Shown: piece by piece, positions 10,301-21,254 of the stretch
How the letters are laid out: each line of letters starts with the position of its first letter
Numbering within the stretch: the first letter of the stretch is position 1
NCBI GenBank assembly: GCA_013368315.1
Contig: JAACJM010000014.1
Span: 372,001-436,000, forward strand
From: Tetrapyrgos nigripes
Taxonomy: Eukaryota; Basidiomycota; Agaricomycetes; Agaricales; Campanellaceae
Length of the DNA: 64,000 nucleotides
Direction: 5' to 3'
Notes under the pieces: model-generated
Told to the model about the DNA's origin: nothing
Seen by the model: only the letters and a program-made list of their open reading frames with translations
The model's database searches: none
Translations under genes and position numbers: made by a program

Positions 10301-10855
10301 GATTCAGAGTCCGAGGAAGACGATGATGAGGATCTTGCACCCGGAGAAGCAGATGATAGTGTGTTGAGGGCTATTCGACTGGATAAAGCAAAGCCAACAG
10401 GTGATATTGACGATCCTCCGGATTTTACGCTTGATGGAGGCGCGTTTGAGCCTTTTGGGACTTCGACGCAGCCGAGGAACGAATTCCCTGGCCAAGATGA
10501 TGGAGAGGATGAAGCCAATGCTCTCTTTGGCAAAGACGGAAGGATTAACGTCCGTTCTCTTGACGTGCCTATGAGTAGCCCAGCTAGTCAGATGCTCCTG
10601 TTACCGGGCATGACGCCGCCCGGTTCCATCCAGAAGAATAAGCATAGGACGGACGGAAAGAGGGATGCTAGAGGTTTGAGAAGGGCTGGGACCACGGATA
10701 GTGGCGCTGGAAGTGCTTATGGGCTGGGAGGAAGTTTCCAGTTTGGTTATAATTCCCAGATGGATGTGGACAGCAGAGTACGGCGGGTGAGCCAGTTCAT
10801 GGAGAAGGATGTTAGTTTGGCTATCGATGAGGAGGAAGATGATTGGGGATATTAG
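7361..10855 (+). CDS. Long disordered Ser/Pro-rich protein, frame broken
   Basis: Function not recognised. Exon 1 (7361-8752) encodes 464 aa with a charged helical region around WLSDDASREPAVIREIIEKR and repeated Trp-containing segments (RSWIVETTEDELTELREV, RGWIPTFENLTKDEIRDI). A 59-nt intron (8753-8811, gtgagt..ttag) is followed by exon 2, which reads PPARRRQPSPIPRVPDSS in frame but meets a stop at 9124-9126. Composition-matched coding (KKRPRSPEPDVIEP onward) continues in the +1 frame to 10855. The switch fits one extra A in the A6 run at 9069-9074; with that allowance the product would be about 1144 aa. KKRPR is a possible nuclear signal, and the C-terminus is acidic (DEEEDDWGY). An unspliced frame through the intron is also open but its peptide (LLFLLIHQTREAIECM) is out of character. 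Real frameshift or sequencing error cannot be told apart here. Confidence 0.75.
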   Translation: MASKPSRPQKHRKTLHTPVFQLDLSRSSSSKSSKKTKPVIPPEHAEAVISYVERLSQQHIALAQIFQEAPCSRPGSPVSDEEDEARMTTEFNDSKTKAAVEELRGRVVEAYNNARGDTSNPRWTFVSRLLRPPCTRSRHWLPRPPDDREPPDPPLDMNAWADELSEMIRQKWMPNGEKFDKREAKVKEDKLKRMVRNWLSDDASREPAVIREIIEKRTWVEDLIALTRSWIVETTEDELTELREVIAKDNLLKDVEKMLRGWIPTFENLTKDEIRDIIQRRRNIEDEPDLEEATEKAVKDDWVKDLKSFVKDWPASVDSLPKAPKPPVLKPKAAEAAVLPKRDKKEKMENVRKWVQGVEVDDTMDVDPSSDIPATQTDDESSQPREPEPQTKRQLKATTSTSRSTVSKHDSRDGNALGFTASKSSVARLAAAEKSGSRSARSGPKTSGGEPASRPSKVIHEVPEVSPLFFLPLCDKNVKWILVRLSFLRPLDRNLRNPHHLPEGVNRHPYHEYQIPLSLPASPRLLFLLIHQTREAIECMVETPTITVVMPFLQFLPRLLNRLDLPLFTEKTKAKPSSSSDPAPKKRPRSPEPDVIEPEQSRPVKVAKVSSNNSTTRSGDVSMASPSTPRSSRLDSHQAPASSPLTSLGPSPERPRANIFPTAAELNARIPRTPDGKRPPTLTEILSASTKGKKKSTFGPKGLQMKTKPAASGSGVAGKSNPKPVTEKPKSDSRPMGSTNVFIPSIPHISSKTSSTEAVSGFHEDKEEEKLAGPSRKMEKQPKPLSKSGTLTSIPGSKKTESNKPESQKSSGVKPLLTAPTMASIASTKKPESQHSQPPPPVVTSGLSDDSVISLSTHTKDTQREPQSIPSTRLGTRQETYSTAQPHQPEPSLEEEVIIEGFGNAARAGSAQPVENPVDNFAEADDPFSLSLPVSAVKPPSKSKPPSKTSKPRMGYVAMDDDLDEEMGSPTKSLSSLAGSDSESEEDDDEDLAPGEADDSVLRAIRLDKAKPTGDIDDPPDFTLDGGAFEPFGTSTQPRNEFPGQDDGEDEANALFGKDGRINVRSLDVPMSSPASQMLLLPGMTPPGSIQKNKHRTDGKRDARGLRRAGTTDSGAGSAYGLGGSFQFGYNSQMDVDSRVRRVSQFMEKDVSLAIDEEEDDWGY

Positions 10856-11179
10856 GTTGTGAACAAGACGTTTACTTTGGAGTCTTGGAAAAGGGTATTC
10901 TTATGCGCATGGTGTATCATGTTTTGTGTTATGGGCCTGTTTGGCGTCTCTTTTCTCTCTTCCTTCGACAACTTCTATCCTCGTATCTTGCGTAAACCTA
11001 CCTATCACTCAGCGACACCTATCCCAGATTCTCATTGTGTTTAACTTTATGACTCACAATTTCTTCAGACTATACCCTGGTGTTGTGTCACGAAGTCCTA
11101 GTCGTTTTCTATGTAGCCTATGTGTAACGTTGTATCGTAGCGGTATCATCAGAAATTAGAATACACAACCCAAAATAAG
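10856..11179. other. Intergenic 3' and 5' flanks
   Basis: No gene is seen. It holds the 3' end of the disordered-protein gene and the upstream region of the next gene on the same strand. Confidence 0.6.
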
Positions 11180-11997
11180 ATGCATCTGCTCTTGCCGCTC
11201 ATCCTCTCGGCGTTATGCTTTTCATTGGTCTCTGCGAACACGGAGATTGTAAACTTCGACGTTTCTGATGCTGTCGGACGCAATCTGTCCTTCACGGAAG
11301 AATGGTACGATATCGCGCTTTGTCCTTCTCTCAAACCGTTGCACAATTTGACCCGCAGGCCCGTATTCTCTCCCCAAGAGAATGAAGGACGATTCGACAT
11401 AGTTCCTGCACCGCTGGGAACACTAATGAAACATGTCTGCGCTGGGCCAGAGGATTTGCTGTCAAGGACACCACAATGTCCACATGAAATCTGGTTAAAG
11501 CTGGACTTGGATCAGGATAGGTGGATCTCCTTTTCCAAGTTTACCTTGCGTATATCATGGCCTGCTTCTGTGCGTCATCACTGTATCAAGCTCTTCTCAT
11601 AACTGACAAGTTCTACGCTCAGTCACCCGCAGATTTCTCGATTAATATTTACAACCCGGAACAGGTAGCAACGCGTTTTCAAGTCTCTTCTACGCCAAAT
11701 CCATCTGCACCGGACAGAAACACGCGTACAAAGTATGCTCGAATCCGGCTAGTCGATACTGGTGTTCGAACACCAATGCAACACTCATTCCCTCCCCCTC
11801 CGACTATTGCTCGGGTACCATTTATGGTGATCGTGGAACCGCTGTATCTTGGGGTTATACCAGCTTCGGTTCTCCCAGTTGGGACGGTTCTGGCACCTTT
11901 ATTGGCCGTGCTGTTCTTTGTTGTCCCTAGAGTCAACTCGTACATCGAAGGACTGGCCAGTGCTATTGGAAAGGATCTCAAGGCGAAGACAGAGTAA
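11180..11997 (+). CDS. Type I membrane protein with signal peptide, unknown family
   Basis: Two exons (11180-11569, 11623-11997) joined in phase 0 give 254 aa. The N-terminus MHLLLPLILSALCFSLVSA is a strong signal peptide. A lumenal or extracellular domain follows, with potential N-glycosylation at NLS and NLT and Cys residues in HVCAGPE and PQCPHE. Near the C-terminus IPASVLPVGTVLAPLLAVLF forms one membrane segment, leaving a short charged tail ending DLKAKTE. Topology and size resemble PIG-X/Pbn1-like ER proteins of GPI anchor synthesis, but I cannot point to a shared motif, so this is only a suggestion. Topology itself is well supported. Confidence 0.75.
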
Positions 11998-13314
11998 GAT
12001 GTGTGTATGCTTCTTATGCCGAGCCTACTGAAGTGGGTATCCAATTGTTCATTGTTCATTTTGTCCTCTGACGCGTTGAAGCCTTCCGAAGGCGATGTGA
12101 GGGTCCTCAAGACCACAAGTCACTGCTAGTCCTTCTCAGCTGAGGATGCATCGCAGATGGAATGCTTCCTGTGGCCGTTCATGAGAGTAAGCGGCTCATG
12201 GGGAGCGTTCCGACCTCAATCTAGGAACTGCCACGACTGAACTGGGGTGAACGTCGACTCGGTAGTGTATCTCCTGTATTGCTCAGAGAATCATCCTCAA
12301 TTTTACGCACCGTTTGAGAAATTTTTATCCCTTGTTTAACGGGTATCTCGTTAAGGAAAGGCTTTGGTCAACTATTTGCGCATTGTTTTCAACCCTTACT
12401 TTGATCGTTTCCTTTTCTTCCTCTTGTAAACGTCAGGCTGTCGCACTGTACGTTTTCACATTTTGCCCGGATGTTTCGGAGTCCCGTCTCTATGCTATAC
12501 ATCTGACGCTGCCTTTGTCCCGCCAAGCGCTCTGGACTGCTTACTGTGCGCGTGTTCTGTGGGCGGTTACATAGTTATTCTCCGACTATCTGATATCCCA
12601 CTGTGTGATGTGTTGATGGTCTCCACTGTAGAGAAGCTCTAAATTATTGACGACAGCATATCGTCTGTTATAACTCCTGTCGAAACCTGGCCTCCCGCAT
12701 AGTTCGGTCCTGAACCTTACCTCCTTATGATAAATAAGCACACCGTTCCGCAGTCCCTCAAGCCGGGAGCCCGCAGTTTATCGTCGTCTGTCCGCGGTAG
12801 TTGTGGGTCCTACTAGTGACAGCTACTTCAAGTAACAATCAAGAACTCGTCGAGCTGCTGTAGCCTCGTTTCCTTGGCCTGTACGAATTTGTACAGACTG
12901 GAGAATTTTGTTGGATTGGGTGAAGTAGGTGGACTCCCTTGTGTCACTGAACTTCCGAAGGGGGATTTGAGACTGTGGGTCCAATTCTCATGTGTAAAGG
13001 TAAGCGCTCGCTGACTTTGAACATTCCGCTTCATGGACCAACAGTGGTCGGGAGCTTAGCTGCCGGGTGAATTGAGTGGACAGATGGCCTGAATCCTATG
13101 CAGGCAGGAACGGAGGGTGATCGGGAGGTTTGATCAGTCACGTAGGTTTGCGTGCGAGGATGGGAAGTCTAACGATATCAACTCCCAAAAAGGTATTCAT
13201 CCACGTCTATTAGTCGAACACCGAGAAATACAGGATTACTATTATGTAGAGACATTGAAACGATACAGCTGCAGAGAGGGAAACCTTTAATCGAAAGAAA
13301 ACATATGATAGGAG
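11998..13314. other. Intergenic, no supportable gene
   Basis: About 1.3 kb between two convergent genes. Only short reading frames without ATG-led coding character or coherent splice patterns were found on either strand. I see no RNA gene or repeat in it. Confidence 0.5.
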
Positions 13315-14281
13315 CTAATGTATCTCTCCATCCAGGGTAATGACATAGGATCCTTGACTTTTGCATCCATAGGCAGTACCGAGGGTGCAAGGTAGGGCAT
13401 GGGAGACGTGGAATTTTTTCTTTTTGTATGGACCAGCTAAGCCTTCAACGATGAGTAAGTCTTTCTCCCCAGTTTGTTGTTCCCATTTCTACAGAAGCAT
13501 ACCTCAGTGTCGACATCCAAATAGAGACAGTGCCACTCACCAGAAGTTGGCAAGGCACCCAGACCAACTCCAACTTTGTGGCTTCTGATTCTGCTTCGGA
13601 CGTTCTCCGAGTCTCATGTAATATTGGCGCATACACATTTTTCTGCGGATGCAGATTAGGATGAAAGAACGAAGGAAAGAAAGAAAGGTGACTCACAGTC
13701 TTGCTTAAGCGTTCCAGACACTTGTCGATGGAGACTTTGAGGTCTGGTGCCTTCTCGCTAAAAGGCTGTATTTCGTAGAGAAAAGGGAAGTGACAGCTTC
13801 GCCACTCCTGGCCGGTGTGTAAACAGCGAGAGCGGACGACGTACATCCGAGCAAAGGATCCGAGCTGAGTAAAGAAGAGAGATAAGAAGACATACAAGGA
13901 TTACGACTGAAGGAGTCTTACATAGGTTCTCGCCTTGTGTACCGCAACGACATTTCCTTGATACCAGCCACGCCAGAGGCGGTTCCGCACGTCGATGCAT
14001 CTCGCCCACACTTGCTCTCCGATCTAATAAGCACGATAGTCAGAATACTAGGGAGGAAGGACGCATCACATACGTACGTGATGGATGCGTTCCTGCGGGT
14101 CGGTCTCCACAAAATCCAAATTACGTGGAGTGGCACCAAGAGGTGGTAGTTGCAGGAAAGGAAAGTTGGAAGAAGGCGTAAAGAGCTTCCTGCTGTCCGG
14201 CCCTCTGGGCTCGATACTTGTCGTGTTAAACATGGAAGAGGGATCCTCGGGCTGGATGTCGAGATTCATAATATGAGACAT
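13315..14281 (-). CDS. Conserved-looking protein of unknown function, 249 aa
   Basis: Five exons with all junctions in phase 0: 14078-14281, 13922-14023, 13697-13864, 13541-13642, 13315-13488. The central part starts GEQVWARCIDVRNRLWRGWY and continues with GNVVAVHKARTY, which faintly resembles the beta-barrel entry of PWWP/Tudor/SH3-like domains (VWA...W..G.V); this is an impression only. It is followed by MYVVRSRCLHTGQEW, CHFPFLYEIQPF and a C-terminal WEQQTGEKDLLIVEGLAGPY with a basic KKKK patch. No signal peptide or membrane segment is visible. The start could alternatively be the Met at residue 5. Splice consistency makes it a real gene; its function is unknown. Confidence 0.72.
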
Positions 14282-15145
14282 TGAAATCGTAATTCGTGAG
14301 CAGGTGGAGGGGAAAGAGTTGGACGGAAATCCCTTAACTAGATCTTATGTTGGGGTTTATAAACGCTCTGACCGAGTACCAAGATTCCGAATCTGTCATC
14401 AAGAGGTCCAGCGCGTGCGCAGAGCATTCAAAGTCAGCGATTATTAGAATAAGCCACACAATTCTTTTCATGCAGCATTTGGGGAGACGTTTGGTGCATG
14501 TTGGTGGGCGTTTGATATTACTGTTCGTCCTGGGGAGCACACTGTGATACGCTATAGACGTGTTCGGCTACAGTTGCAGCACTTGATAAATCCAACTCGG
14601 AGTGGAAATCCGAAGCCTTCTTCGGCCAGAGTTGAAATCGACGCGTCCATAACTCTGGGCGTAGCACAATGAAGAGCGTAGAGCTCAACAGATGCTGGAG
14701 GTCAATGATGAGAACTCAAAATCCTCCGACCTTTCAATCAGCATCTGCTGAACCCTCGATCTTCGATCTGTGCTCGACTACACAACTTTTCAGTACAACC
14801 GGCGCGTCTGCAGTGTGGGCGAGCCTTCCCGCTTGTCAAAGTTGGCATCAATGGTGACGGCAAAACAGCCTGAAAAATCAAAGAAAGTGCTCCGTGTTGA
14901 CACAAACGTCGTACTTTGCATGAGTATGAGCTTTTGTCAGGAAGAGTGAAGGGAAGGATGATACTATTACGAAGTGGTGGAGATGAAGTCAGGACTCAAC
15001 CTGAGTCAACCCGGGAGATGCCGGGACATTTGTTGTTACGCGATCACATGACCGTGTTGGACTGCCAGCTGCCTCGAGGAGTTCACGTTGAACCTTGAAC
15101 CGAACGACGACCTCAAGACAACACAGGCGCTAGGCCTTCAGCAAG
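14282..15145. other. Divergent intergenic region before the polo kinase
   Basis: 864 bp between the leftward unknown gene and the rightward kinase gene. It must hold both promoters. No gene is supportable; the short frames here lack coherent splice patterns. Confidence 0.5.
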
Positions 15146-18088
15146 ATGTCCGCACAAGTCTACCCCGCTCATCATTATACCACTAAACCTCTCACTACTG
15201 CTCGACGCTACCCTCTTGCGAACACCGGCAACCAGAACCACCCTCCTCAACCACGCCTTCTGACCACCCCCCAGAAACCCCAGGTCAAAGCAAAAGAGCC
15301 TGCTTCTCCTCCTCTTCCCCGCCAGAACACCAAAACAGCACCTCCCTCACCTCCGAGGATCATTAGTGATCCTTCAGGCCACTTGCAATACCATCGTGTT
15401 GGATTTTTGGGCGAGGTCTGTCCTGCCGTTCTAAAGCTTGTATTTCTCGCTAAACTCTGTCTAGGGTGGGTTTGCGCGTGTATATGAAGTCAAAGATAAT
15501 CACCACAAGAGGTACGCATGTAAAGTCGTAACGAAAGAGTCGCTCAAAACCAAGAAAGCAAAAACCAAGGTTGACTCCTTTAATGCTGTCGTGATGTTTC
15601 TACTGCTCACTCATTGTCTATACCAGTTGTATGCAGAAATCAAGATTCACTGTGCTCTCGAACACCCCAACATCGTCAAATTCCTTGATTGTTTTGAAGA
15701 CGACGATAATGTATACATGACACTGGAGTTGTGCACCAATGGATCCATGATGGACATGCTTCGTCGTCGCCGCCGTTTTTCCGAGCCCGAAGCTCGCTTC
15801 TACTCCGTCCAGCTCATTGGTGCATGCCATTATATGCACACTCACCAGGTCATTCATCGAGACCTCAAGCTCGGCAACCTGTTCCTCGACAGTAATATGA
15901 ACATCAAAGTAGGCGACTTTGGTCTCGCCGCTCTCATCGAGAATCCTGGAGAGCGGAAGAAGACTATATGCGGGACACCCAATTACATCGCTCCAGAAGT
16001 CCTGTTTGACACCGCCAATGGCCACAGTTTCGAAGTGGACACATGGTCAATAGGAGTTATCCTGTATACCCTAGTTGTAGGACGACCTCCGTTCCAGACC
16101 AAGGATGTGAAAGCCATATACGAGTCAGTGATAGGCAGCGAGCTGATTGGGTTTTTACTGACTTTAATTTTAGACGAATTCGAGAAAACAATTACGAGTT
16201 CCCTGCTGAACGTCCCATCTCTGCCCAGGCTCAAGCCCTCATTCAGACCATCCTCGCCAAAGATCCGCAAATGCGTCCATCTCTCCATGAGATCATCGAT
16301 GATCCTTTTTTCACCAGGGGCACATTCCCGTCGTATATACCTGCTTCAGCCTTTGATTCGCCACCTGACTTCCGACGCCTCACACGTCAAGAAAGCGAAA
16401 GAAATCTGAAGCGTGTCCGTCGGGACGCTTTCCTCGACGAAGACCAGATCACAAGCATTGCTGTCCCTCATTTCCGCGATATACCATCCTCTACTTCCAG
16501 CACTACTGGCACCTCAACCACTGCGTCTTCCCGCCATGTGCCCCCGACAAGCATAGCCCAGCAGGAGAAGGAGTTCCAGAAGGCTGTCCAGCCTGGGTCA
16601 CCTATCTCCGCGTTGTTAAGCTCTGCTAAACGTCCCTTGATCGTGGGCACCTCGAATAATGAACCCCGAGCGAACGCAGCTAAGGAATCGACACTATACA
16701 GAAAACTTCAAGCTGTGTCGGCTGCAAGTACAACGAACCCATCGCCTCTGAGGCAAAGTGTCACTGCATCTCGGAACCAAGCCTATGGAAAGGGTGTTCA
16801 GCCGGTAGCGGAGGAAATGGAGGATGAGCGATGGAAGAAGGAGCAGATGACGCGTAGGAAGGAGCTGGAGGCTCAGAAGGCTAGGATTGTGGCGCAGATG
16901 GCACCCGTGAGGGAAGAAGAGAAGGAGGACGTCGAGATGCTGCCCGTGAAGAAAGAGATGAGGAAACCAAGCGTTAAGGAGAATCGAGTTCCAAGTAAGT
17001 GAGTGTCATTTTTCTTGTTCATATTTTGGCTGAAGGACCACTACAGCTCAAGCGCCTATCGCCGAGCCTCAAGCCAAGATCAACGCTTTTGAATCTGTCG
17101 CCCATGTCCTGACATTAGCATTCGAAAACAGGGCTCAAGGCAGGGTGTTCAAGGACCCTCGTAAGGAAAGAACGCCTTTGACTGAGGAGAAACTGTTCAT
17201 TGGTGCCTGGGTGGACTACTGCAACAGGTATGGAATGGGATATGCCTTGACAGACGGTAGTGTCGGTGTACACTTCAACGACACTACAACCTTGGTCCTG
17301 AGCGCTGATAAGCAGTAAGTCACGACCGTCTCTCATGTACTGTCTACTTGCTCACCGCTTGGTGTCCAGGCATTTCGACTACATTTCGGCGCGCAAGAAC
17401 GGATTGATCTACAAACGCAAGTCATACACAGTTGATGATTACCCGGAGGAGATTGCCAGCAAGGTGTACCTTTTGAAACATTTTGAGGGCTATATCGTCT
17501 CTCATCTGCTTGGAGATCACGATTATGTGTATCAGGATACGCAAAAGATCCAGGGCATGACTTGGGTGCAGAAGTATCTTCGGATGAAGCGAGTCATTGT
17601 CTTCAAGTTGAGTCACGACGTCCTCCAGGTATGTGCGCAAGTTCTAGGCTCCCAGTAACTATAGTTTTAACTTGCTTTCATAATCTTCTCAGTTCAACTT
17701 TGCCGATCACACGAAATTGGTCCTCTCTACCCATGGTCTGGTGGTAACTCTCATCGACAAAGAGCACAACGTCAATCGATGGGCGTTGTCGGATATCATG
17801 AGGCTGTCCTTACGAATCGCTCGTGGCGCTCCTGAGCTTGATCCCGAGGAAGTCAAAACCACCGTTAAACTAGTGGATAAGCTCAAGTACTGCAAGGAGG
17901 TGCTTTTGAGCATCCAGAGCGCTAGTCAAGAGGAAGATTCTACGCAGGACCAGGGGCCTGAAAACGCTGGTGTTGGTATCGACATCAATGTTGGCGTCGA
18001 CATTCCCTTCGCTTTCGGTGGGCGTGAGCCCAAAGCGCCTGGGTTTGGGAGCTTGAGCTCCAGAGCCTCCAAAGCGTCGTTACGGTGA
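15146..18088 (+). CDS. CDC5: Polo-like kinase (Cdc5/Plo1 type)
   Basis: Mitotic Ser/Thr kinase controlling entry, spindle and cytokinesis. Seven exons (15146-15415, 15465-15569, 15627-16123, 16174-16994, 17047-17314, 17370-17628, 17693-18088) give 871 aa. The kinase domain follows a Pro-rich 75-residue N-terminus: glycine loop [11 protein letters not shown], Lys110 in YACKVV, catalytic HRDLKLGN (Asp204), DFG at 222-224 and activation loop [16 protein letters not shown] with the PLK-type Thr238. Polo box 1 includes [20 protein letters not shown], and polo box 2 contains [11 protein letters not shown] with the phosphopeptide-binding His-x-Lys pair. The linker is Ser/Pro-rich with a charged coiled stretch. 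The kinase-plus-two-polo-box order is diagnostic; which yeast name applies is by family. Confidence 0.96.
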
Positions 18089-18678
18089 CGAACTCGAGTT
18101 TCATGAAGGATCTGTCTCGGTTGCTTTCGACGATTATTTATCGTCATCGTCAGGGTGACGTTGTCTTTTCTCTTTCTGTTATCTGACGACTTGGTTATGG
18201 ACTTCTGCGGAACGACGGACATTGGACAGATGACATTAGGTCGTCTCCCTCTGTTATTCCATGAATCTTAGGATTCAGCGCTTTAATCTTCACCTTATTC
18301 ATACCATACGATGCATGGTGGCTACACTGTTTCGATCATTCTTTATCCTCTCGCCATTTCATCCTTCTACGTATTTTCACTCTTTCTTGCACGCTGATCG
18401 TGCCATGAAGTAGTAGAGTTCATGACCTTAAAATCCATCTCATTTGTATCATTCAGTACTCATAAATTCATTATTTCATTGCATGCTGTCGTGATGAGGA
18501 AGGTTGATGTCTTTACTGTCCAGTATGTAATCATAGTGAAGTTTCCATTGTACAGGTTATAGACCGACATCTTTCAATGATAGTGAAGTTGGCAAGTTAT
18601 GAGTTATGACTCAATAGAGCATAAAGTACAATAAGATACAGTCGTTATAGATCCACTAATCCCTGCGAGAAATATTCA
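18089..18678. other. Intergenic between convergent genes
   Basis: 590 bp of AT-rich sequence between the 3' ends of the polo kinase and the CsbD-like gene. Nothing else was recognised. Confidence 0.55.
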
Positions 18679-19103
18679 TTAAGAGGAGGGCTTGTTAGCC
18701 TCTTGCTCTGCGCGGCCTTTCTCCTGTTGCACATTTCCTGTAATTCACCAGTTAGCATCCATTATTATAAATCCACTTCACAAGAAAACCTACCAGACGC
18801 TTGCTGGGACTTGTCGCCAGTCACTGCTCCGACAACGGAGTCTTTGTAGCCTCCAACACGGTCAGCGGCACCATCAACGTAGCCTTTAGCCTGGGCAGCC
18901 TTGTATTCTGCTTCTCCAGCAGCATGCTCCTCCTTGCCTGATTGTTGCCAGGAAGTGGCGCCGGTTACATTGCCAATGGTTTCAACAACATTCCCTTTGA
19001 CAGAGTGGTATTGGCCGGTGGTCTTGCTATAAAAAGGGTACCGTCAGTCTCAGGAAGACACGATGAAAAGATTCAGAACGTACTTGGGTTCGCCGGAAGA
19101 CAT
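18679..19103 (-). CDS. CsbD-like small stress protein
   Basis: Three exons (19084-19103, 18794-19026, 18679-18737) give 103 aa. The sequence is hydrophilic and Gly/Ala/Gln/Lys-rich with the CsbD pattern: [20 protein letters not shown], then [20 protein letters not shown] and [16 protein letters not shown], then [14 protein letters not shown]. In fungi such proteins are often annotated as mismatched-base-pair and cruciform-DNA recognition protein (Hmp1); bacterial CsbD is a general-stress protein. Whether this one binds DNA is not shown by the sequence. No signal peptide is seen. A TATAAAAG box lies about 100 bp upstream of the start, consistent with a strongly regulated gene. Confidence 0.85.
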
Positions 19104-19200
19104 GATGATTTAGATGAGGTGGGTAAGAGTGTGATGTAAATTGAAGTGGTTGTTTAAGTTGTTTGGATTGTTCTGAGGACGTTAAGTTGAAGCCAGTCTG

Positions 19201-19208
19201 CTTTTATA
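19201..19208 (-). promoter_or_regulatory. TATA box of the CsbD-like gene
   Basis: TATAAAAG on the minus strand, about 98 bp upstream of the ATG. Spacing leaves room for a short 5' UTR. Confidence 0.6.
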
Positions 19209-19350
19209 CCCGGTTAGGGGTTGCACCGAGGTGCCAGACGAGTTGATGGTATCGTCATAGATGACGCAGACGCAGAGGGCCAGAACGCCACAGTCCTATT
19301 TTGGTGACGTAGCTGCAGGTTTTAGGCATATGACGACATCCTCCTTTGTT

Positions 19351-20113
19351 AGCTGCATTGAGCGAAATTGCTCGAACAATCTGGAGGCCCTGAGTAAAGA
19401 ATGGCACGTCAAAGCAACGTCAAAGCAGATGTTGTTCGGATGCATCGAGTACATGTAGGTTCGTTCCAAGCCTCTCATTGGTCACTCTTGTTTGACTGTA
19501 TTGATTATTCTGGTATATTGTGATACCGTCTCATAGAGAAGTTTTGCCGGGAGCCGTGGGCTTGCTCCGAACGAGAAACCGTGTGGTATTCTGTGGTATT
19601 ATATTTATAAAGAAGTATCTAGACATACAAAACAAAGTCAGAAGCGAGCAGCGTAAAACGAGTACAAGTAGGACCCCGGATAATAGGTGATGAACCCGGT
19701 CCAAGAATTTGGCAGTTTGGACAGATTTCGTCCAAACTGGCGTACCAGCTTGTAAAAAATCGAAAACAATTCAGAAAAAAATTCCGTAGCGCGTTCCGAC
19801 AGAGGTAGGTAGGAGCCTGTTGTATCCTTGTTAAATAGATCTGTACCACTAGCATGATGATGATGCAGCTGGGACCGCAAGTGACGATGGAGGCGGGAAA
19901 CGGGACCGATCTACTAGTACGTGACGCAGGCATCACTGATGACTGATGAATCAAATCCACTGCGAGGTAGGATAAGACTGTCCGAGTCCTTACCCATCCA
20001 GGCATCTATCGTATCCACCGCTCTACCTTATACCCAGCGTTGACCCATCACCGAAACACGAAATGAAAGACTACACTTTTTCCTCAAACTCTCCAACTAA
20101 TTCTCCTCCTTAG
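19351..20113 (+). repeat. Segmental duplication copy A (promoter and 5' end of DUF6593-like gene)
   Basis: Long stretches match 25985-26665 closely, for example the blocks beginning agctgcattgagcgaaattg, gtggtattctgtggtatta and aggtaggataagac. Relative to copy B it has about 125 bp extra after the first block and lacks about 65 bp near 19735. Direct orientation, about 6.6 kb apart. The match runs through the start codon and roughly 9 codons of the gene at 26630, then stops. Boundaries are approximate because they were set by eye. Confidence 0.85.
20063..20113 (+). pseudogene. Truncated 5' remnant of the DUF6593-like gene
   Basis: The ATG and the peptide MKDYTFSS are identical to the start of the gene at 26630, but the frame ends after 16 residues (NSPTNSPP then TAG) and the downstream sequence no longer matches. 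It is a promoter-plus-start fragment without the rest of the gene. Confidence 0.75.
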
Positions 20114-20322
20114 TCATCTCCTCCTTCACCTTCTCGGACAACAGCTACTCTTCTGCGTGAAGCATGTTGACCACCCAAGTACAAGGGGAGTGAGGATGAG
20201 TTTCTAGATGGAAAAGCACGTATATGAGAAGGGCGTGGTTGACTGAGCGAGTGGACGGGTAGGAAGAAAGAGGGTCAATGTAAAGGAGACGTAACACAGA
20301 ATAGGAAAACACACCTTTGTAA

Positions 20323-20972
20323 TCAGATCCTAGAACCAACAACTGCCCCGAGCGCTTCTCCACTAGTTGGCGGTACGAGAGCTGCTACAGGCGCAGAATA
20401 AGGAAGTGACATCGAGGAGAGAGGGTCCAGGGTACCTTCATTGGCAAAACGTGAGGCGGACCACCATCTGACTCGGAGGGCAGAAGTTTGGAAGGTAGAG
20501 ACGGAGGATGACGCGTCGTCGTCTGACTGGAGTGATTGCTGCTTTGCTGACGGCTAGAAGAGAAGAAGAAAAGATATTAGAATCTGAAACATACTAGAGA
20601 AACGAAGGAGCTGACCAGGACGACTCGCATACTTGTCCTACTCATATGCGCATTCCTTCCCAAAAATGTGAATACGAGAAGGTCACGGAGAGGAAGGCAG
20701 AGGACGTTATCTGCAGCAGCTACATCGGGAGACCTTCTAGAGGTCTGTAGAATGATGATTAGAGTGAGGATTCCTTCACAAGACGATCATGGTACTGTTG
20801 CGTCGGCGGTGTGTGGATTGCACGTAGGACATGGGAGAGAAGTTCGTACTATTCCCGTGGAATGGAGGGCGCCAGAAGCGCGTGTTCCGCGGGCAGCCGG
20901 TCTGGGAGCGATGAGGGCAAGTTTTGGCATGTTGGGAGAAAAGAAAACCGCGGGTAGACTGGACATATGCAT
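20323..20972 (-). CDS. Candidate small three-exon gene, unknown function
   Basis: I do not recognise it. Three exons (20796-20972, 20616-20744, 20323-20553) join in phase 0 across introns of 51 and 62 nt with GT..AG ends and CTAAT/CTAAT-like branch sites, giving 178 aa. The product begins MHMSSLPAVFFSPNMPKLAL, continues RRSPDVAAADNVLCLPLRDL and ends PPTSGEALGAVVGSRI. It is rich in Ala, Ser, Pro and Arg, with one moderately hydrophobic patch (LLVFTFLG). The three consecutive phase-compatible open exons argue for a gene; absence of any family match and the repeat-rich surroundings argue for caution. A remnant of a lost gene is also possible. Confidence 0.38.
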
Positions 20973-21254
20973 ATATGAGCTCAGACAAGGATGAAGGATC
21001 AAGAAACGCACGAAGAGTAATTGCGCTCAGAATTCTGCAAATCGAGCTTGAAGATCTGACTCTGAGATTCCATTAGGTGAAAGGGCCTTGCCCTACTGTC
21101 GTGGAGCCTAGCCATGAGGTACGCCTACACCATTCGCAGTGAGTAATGGCTCAGAGATGCAAAGAGGCAGCTGTAAGAAGACTCACCATAGCACCGAAAA
21201 CAATATCAAACTCTCAGCGTGCCAAAACCTCGAGCAAATCTCCACCTCCCAATT

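Noticed and set aside
12314..12574. 86-codon frame on the plus strand
   Set aside because: It starts with TTG rather than ATG, and it has no splice partners or recognisable domain.
20145..20363. Alternative minus-strand frame MEKRSGQLLVLGSDYK with a second exon
   Set aside because: It overlaps the candidate gene in another frame, and its upstream exon cannot be joined in phase. The all-phase-0 model at 20323-20972 is simpler, although neither is proven.
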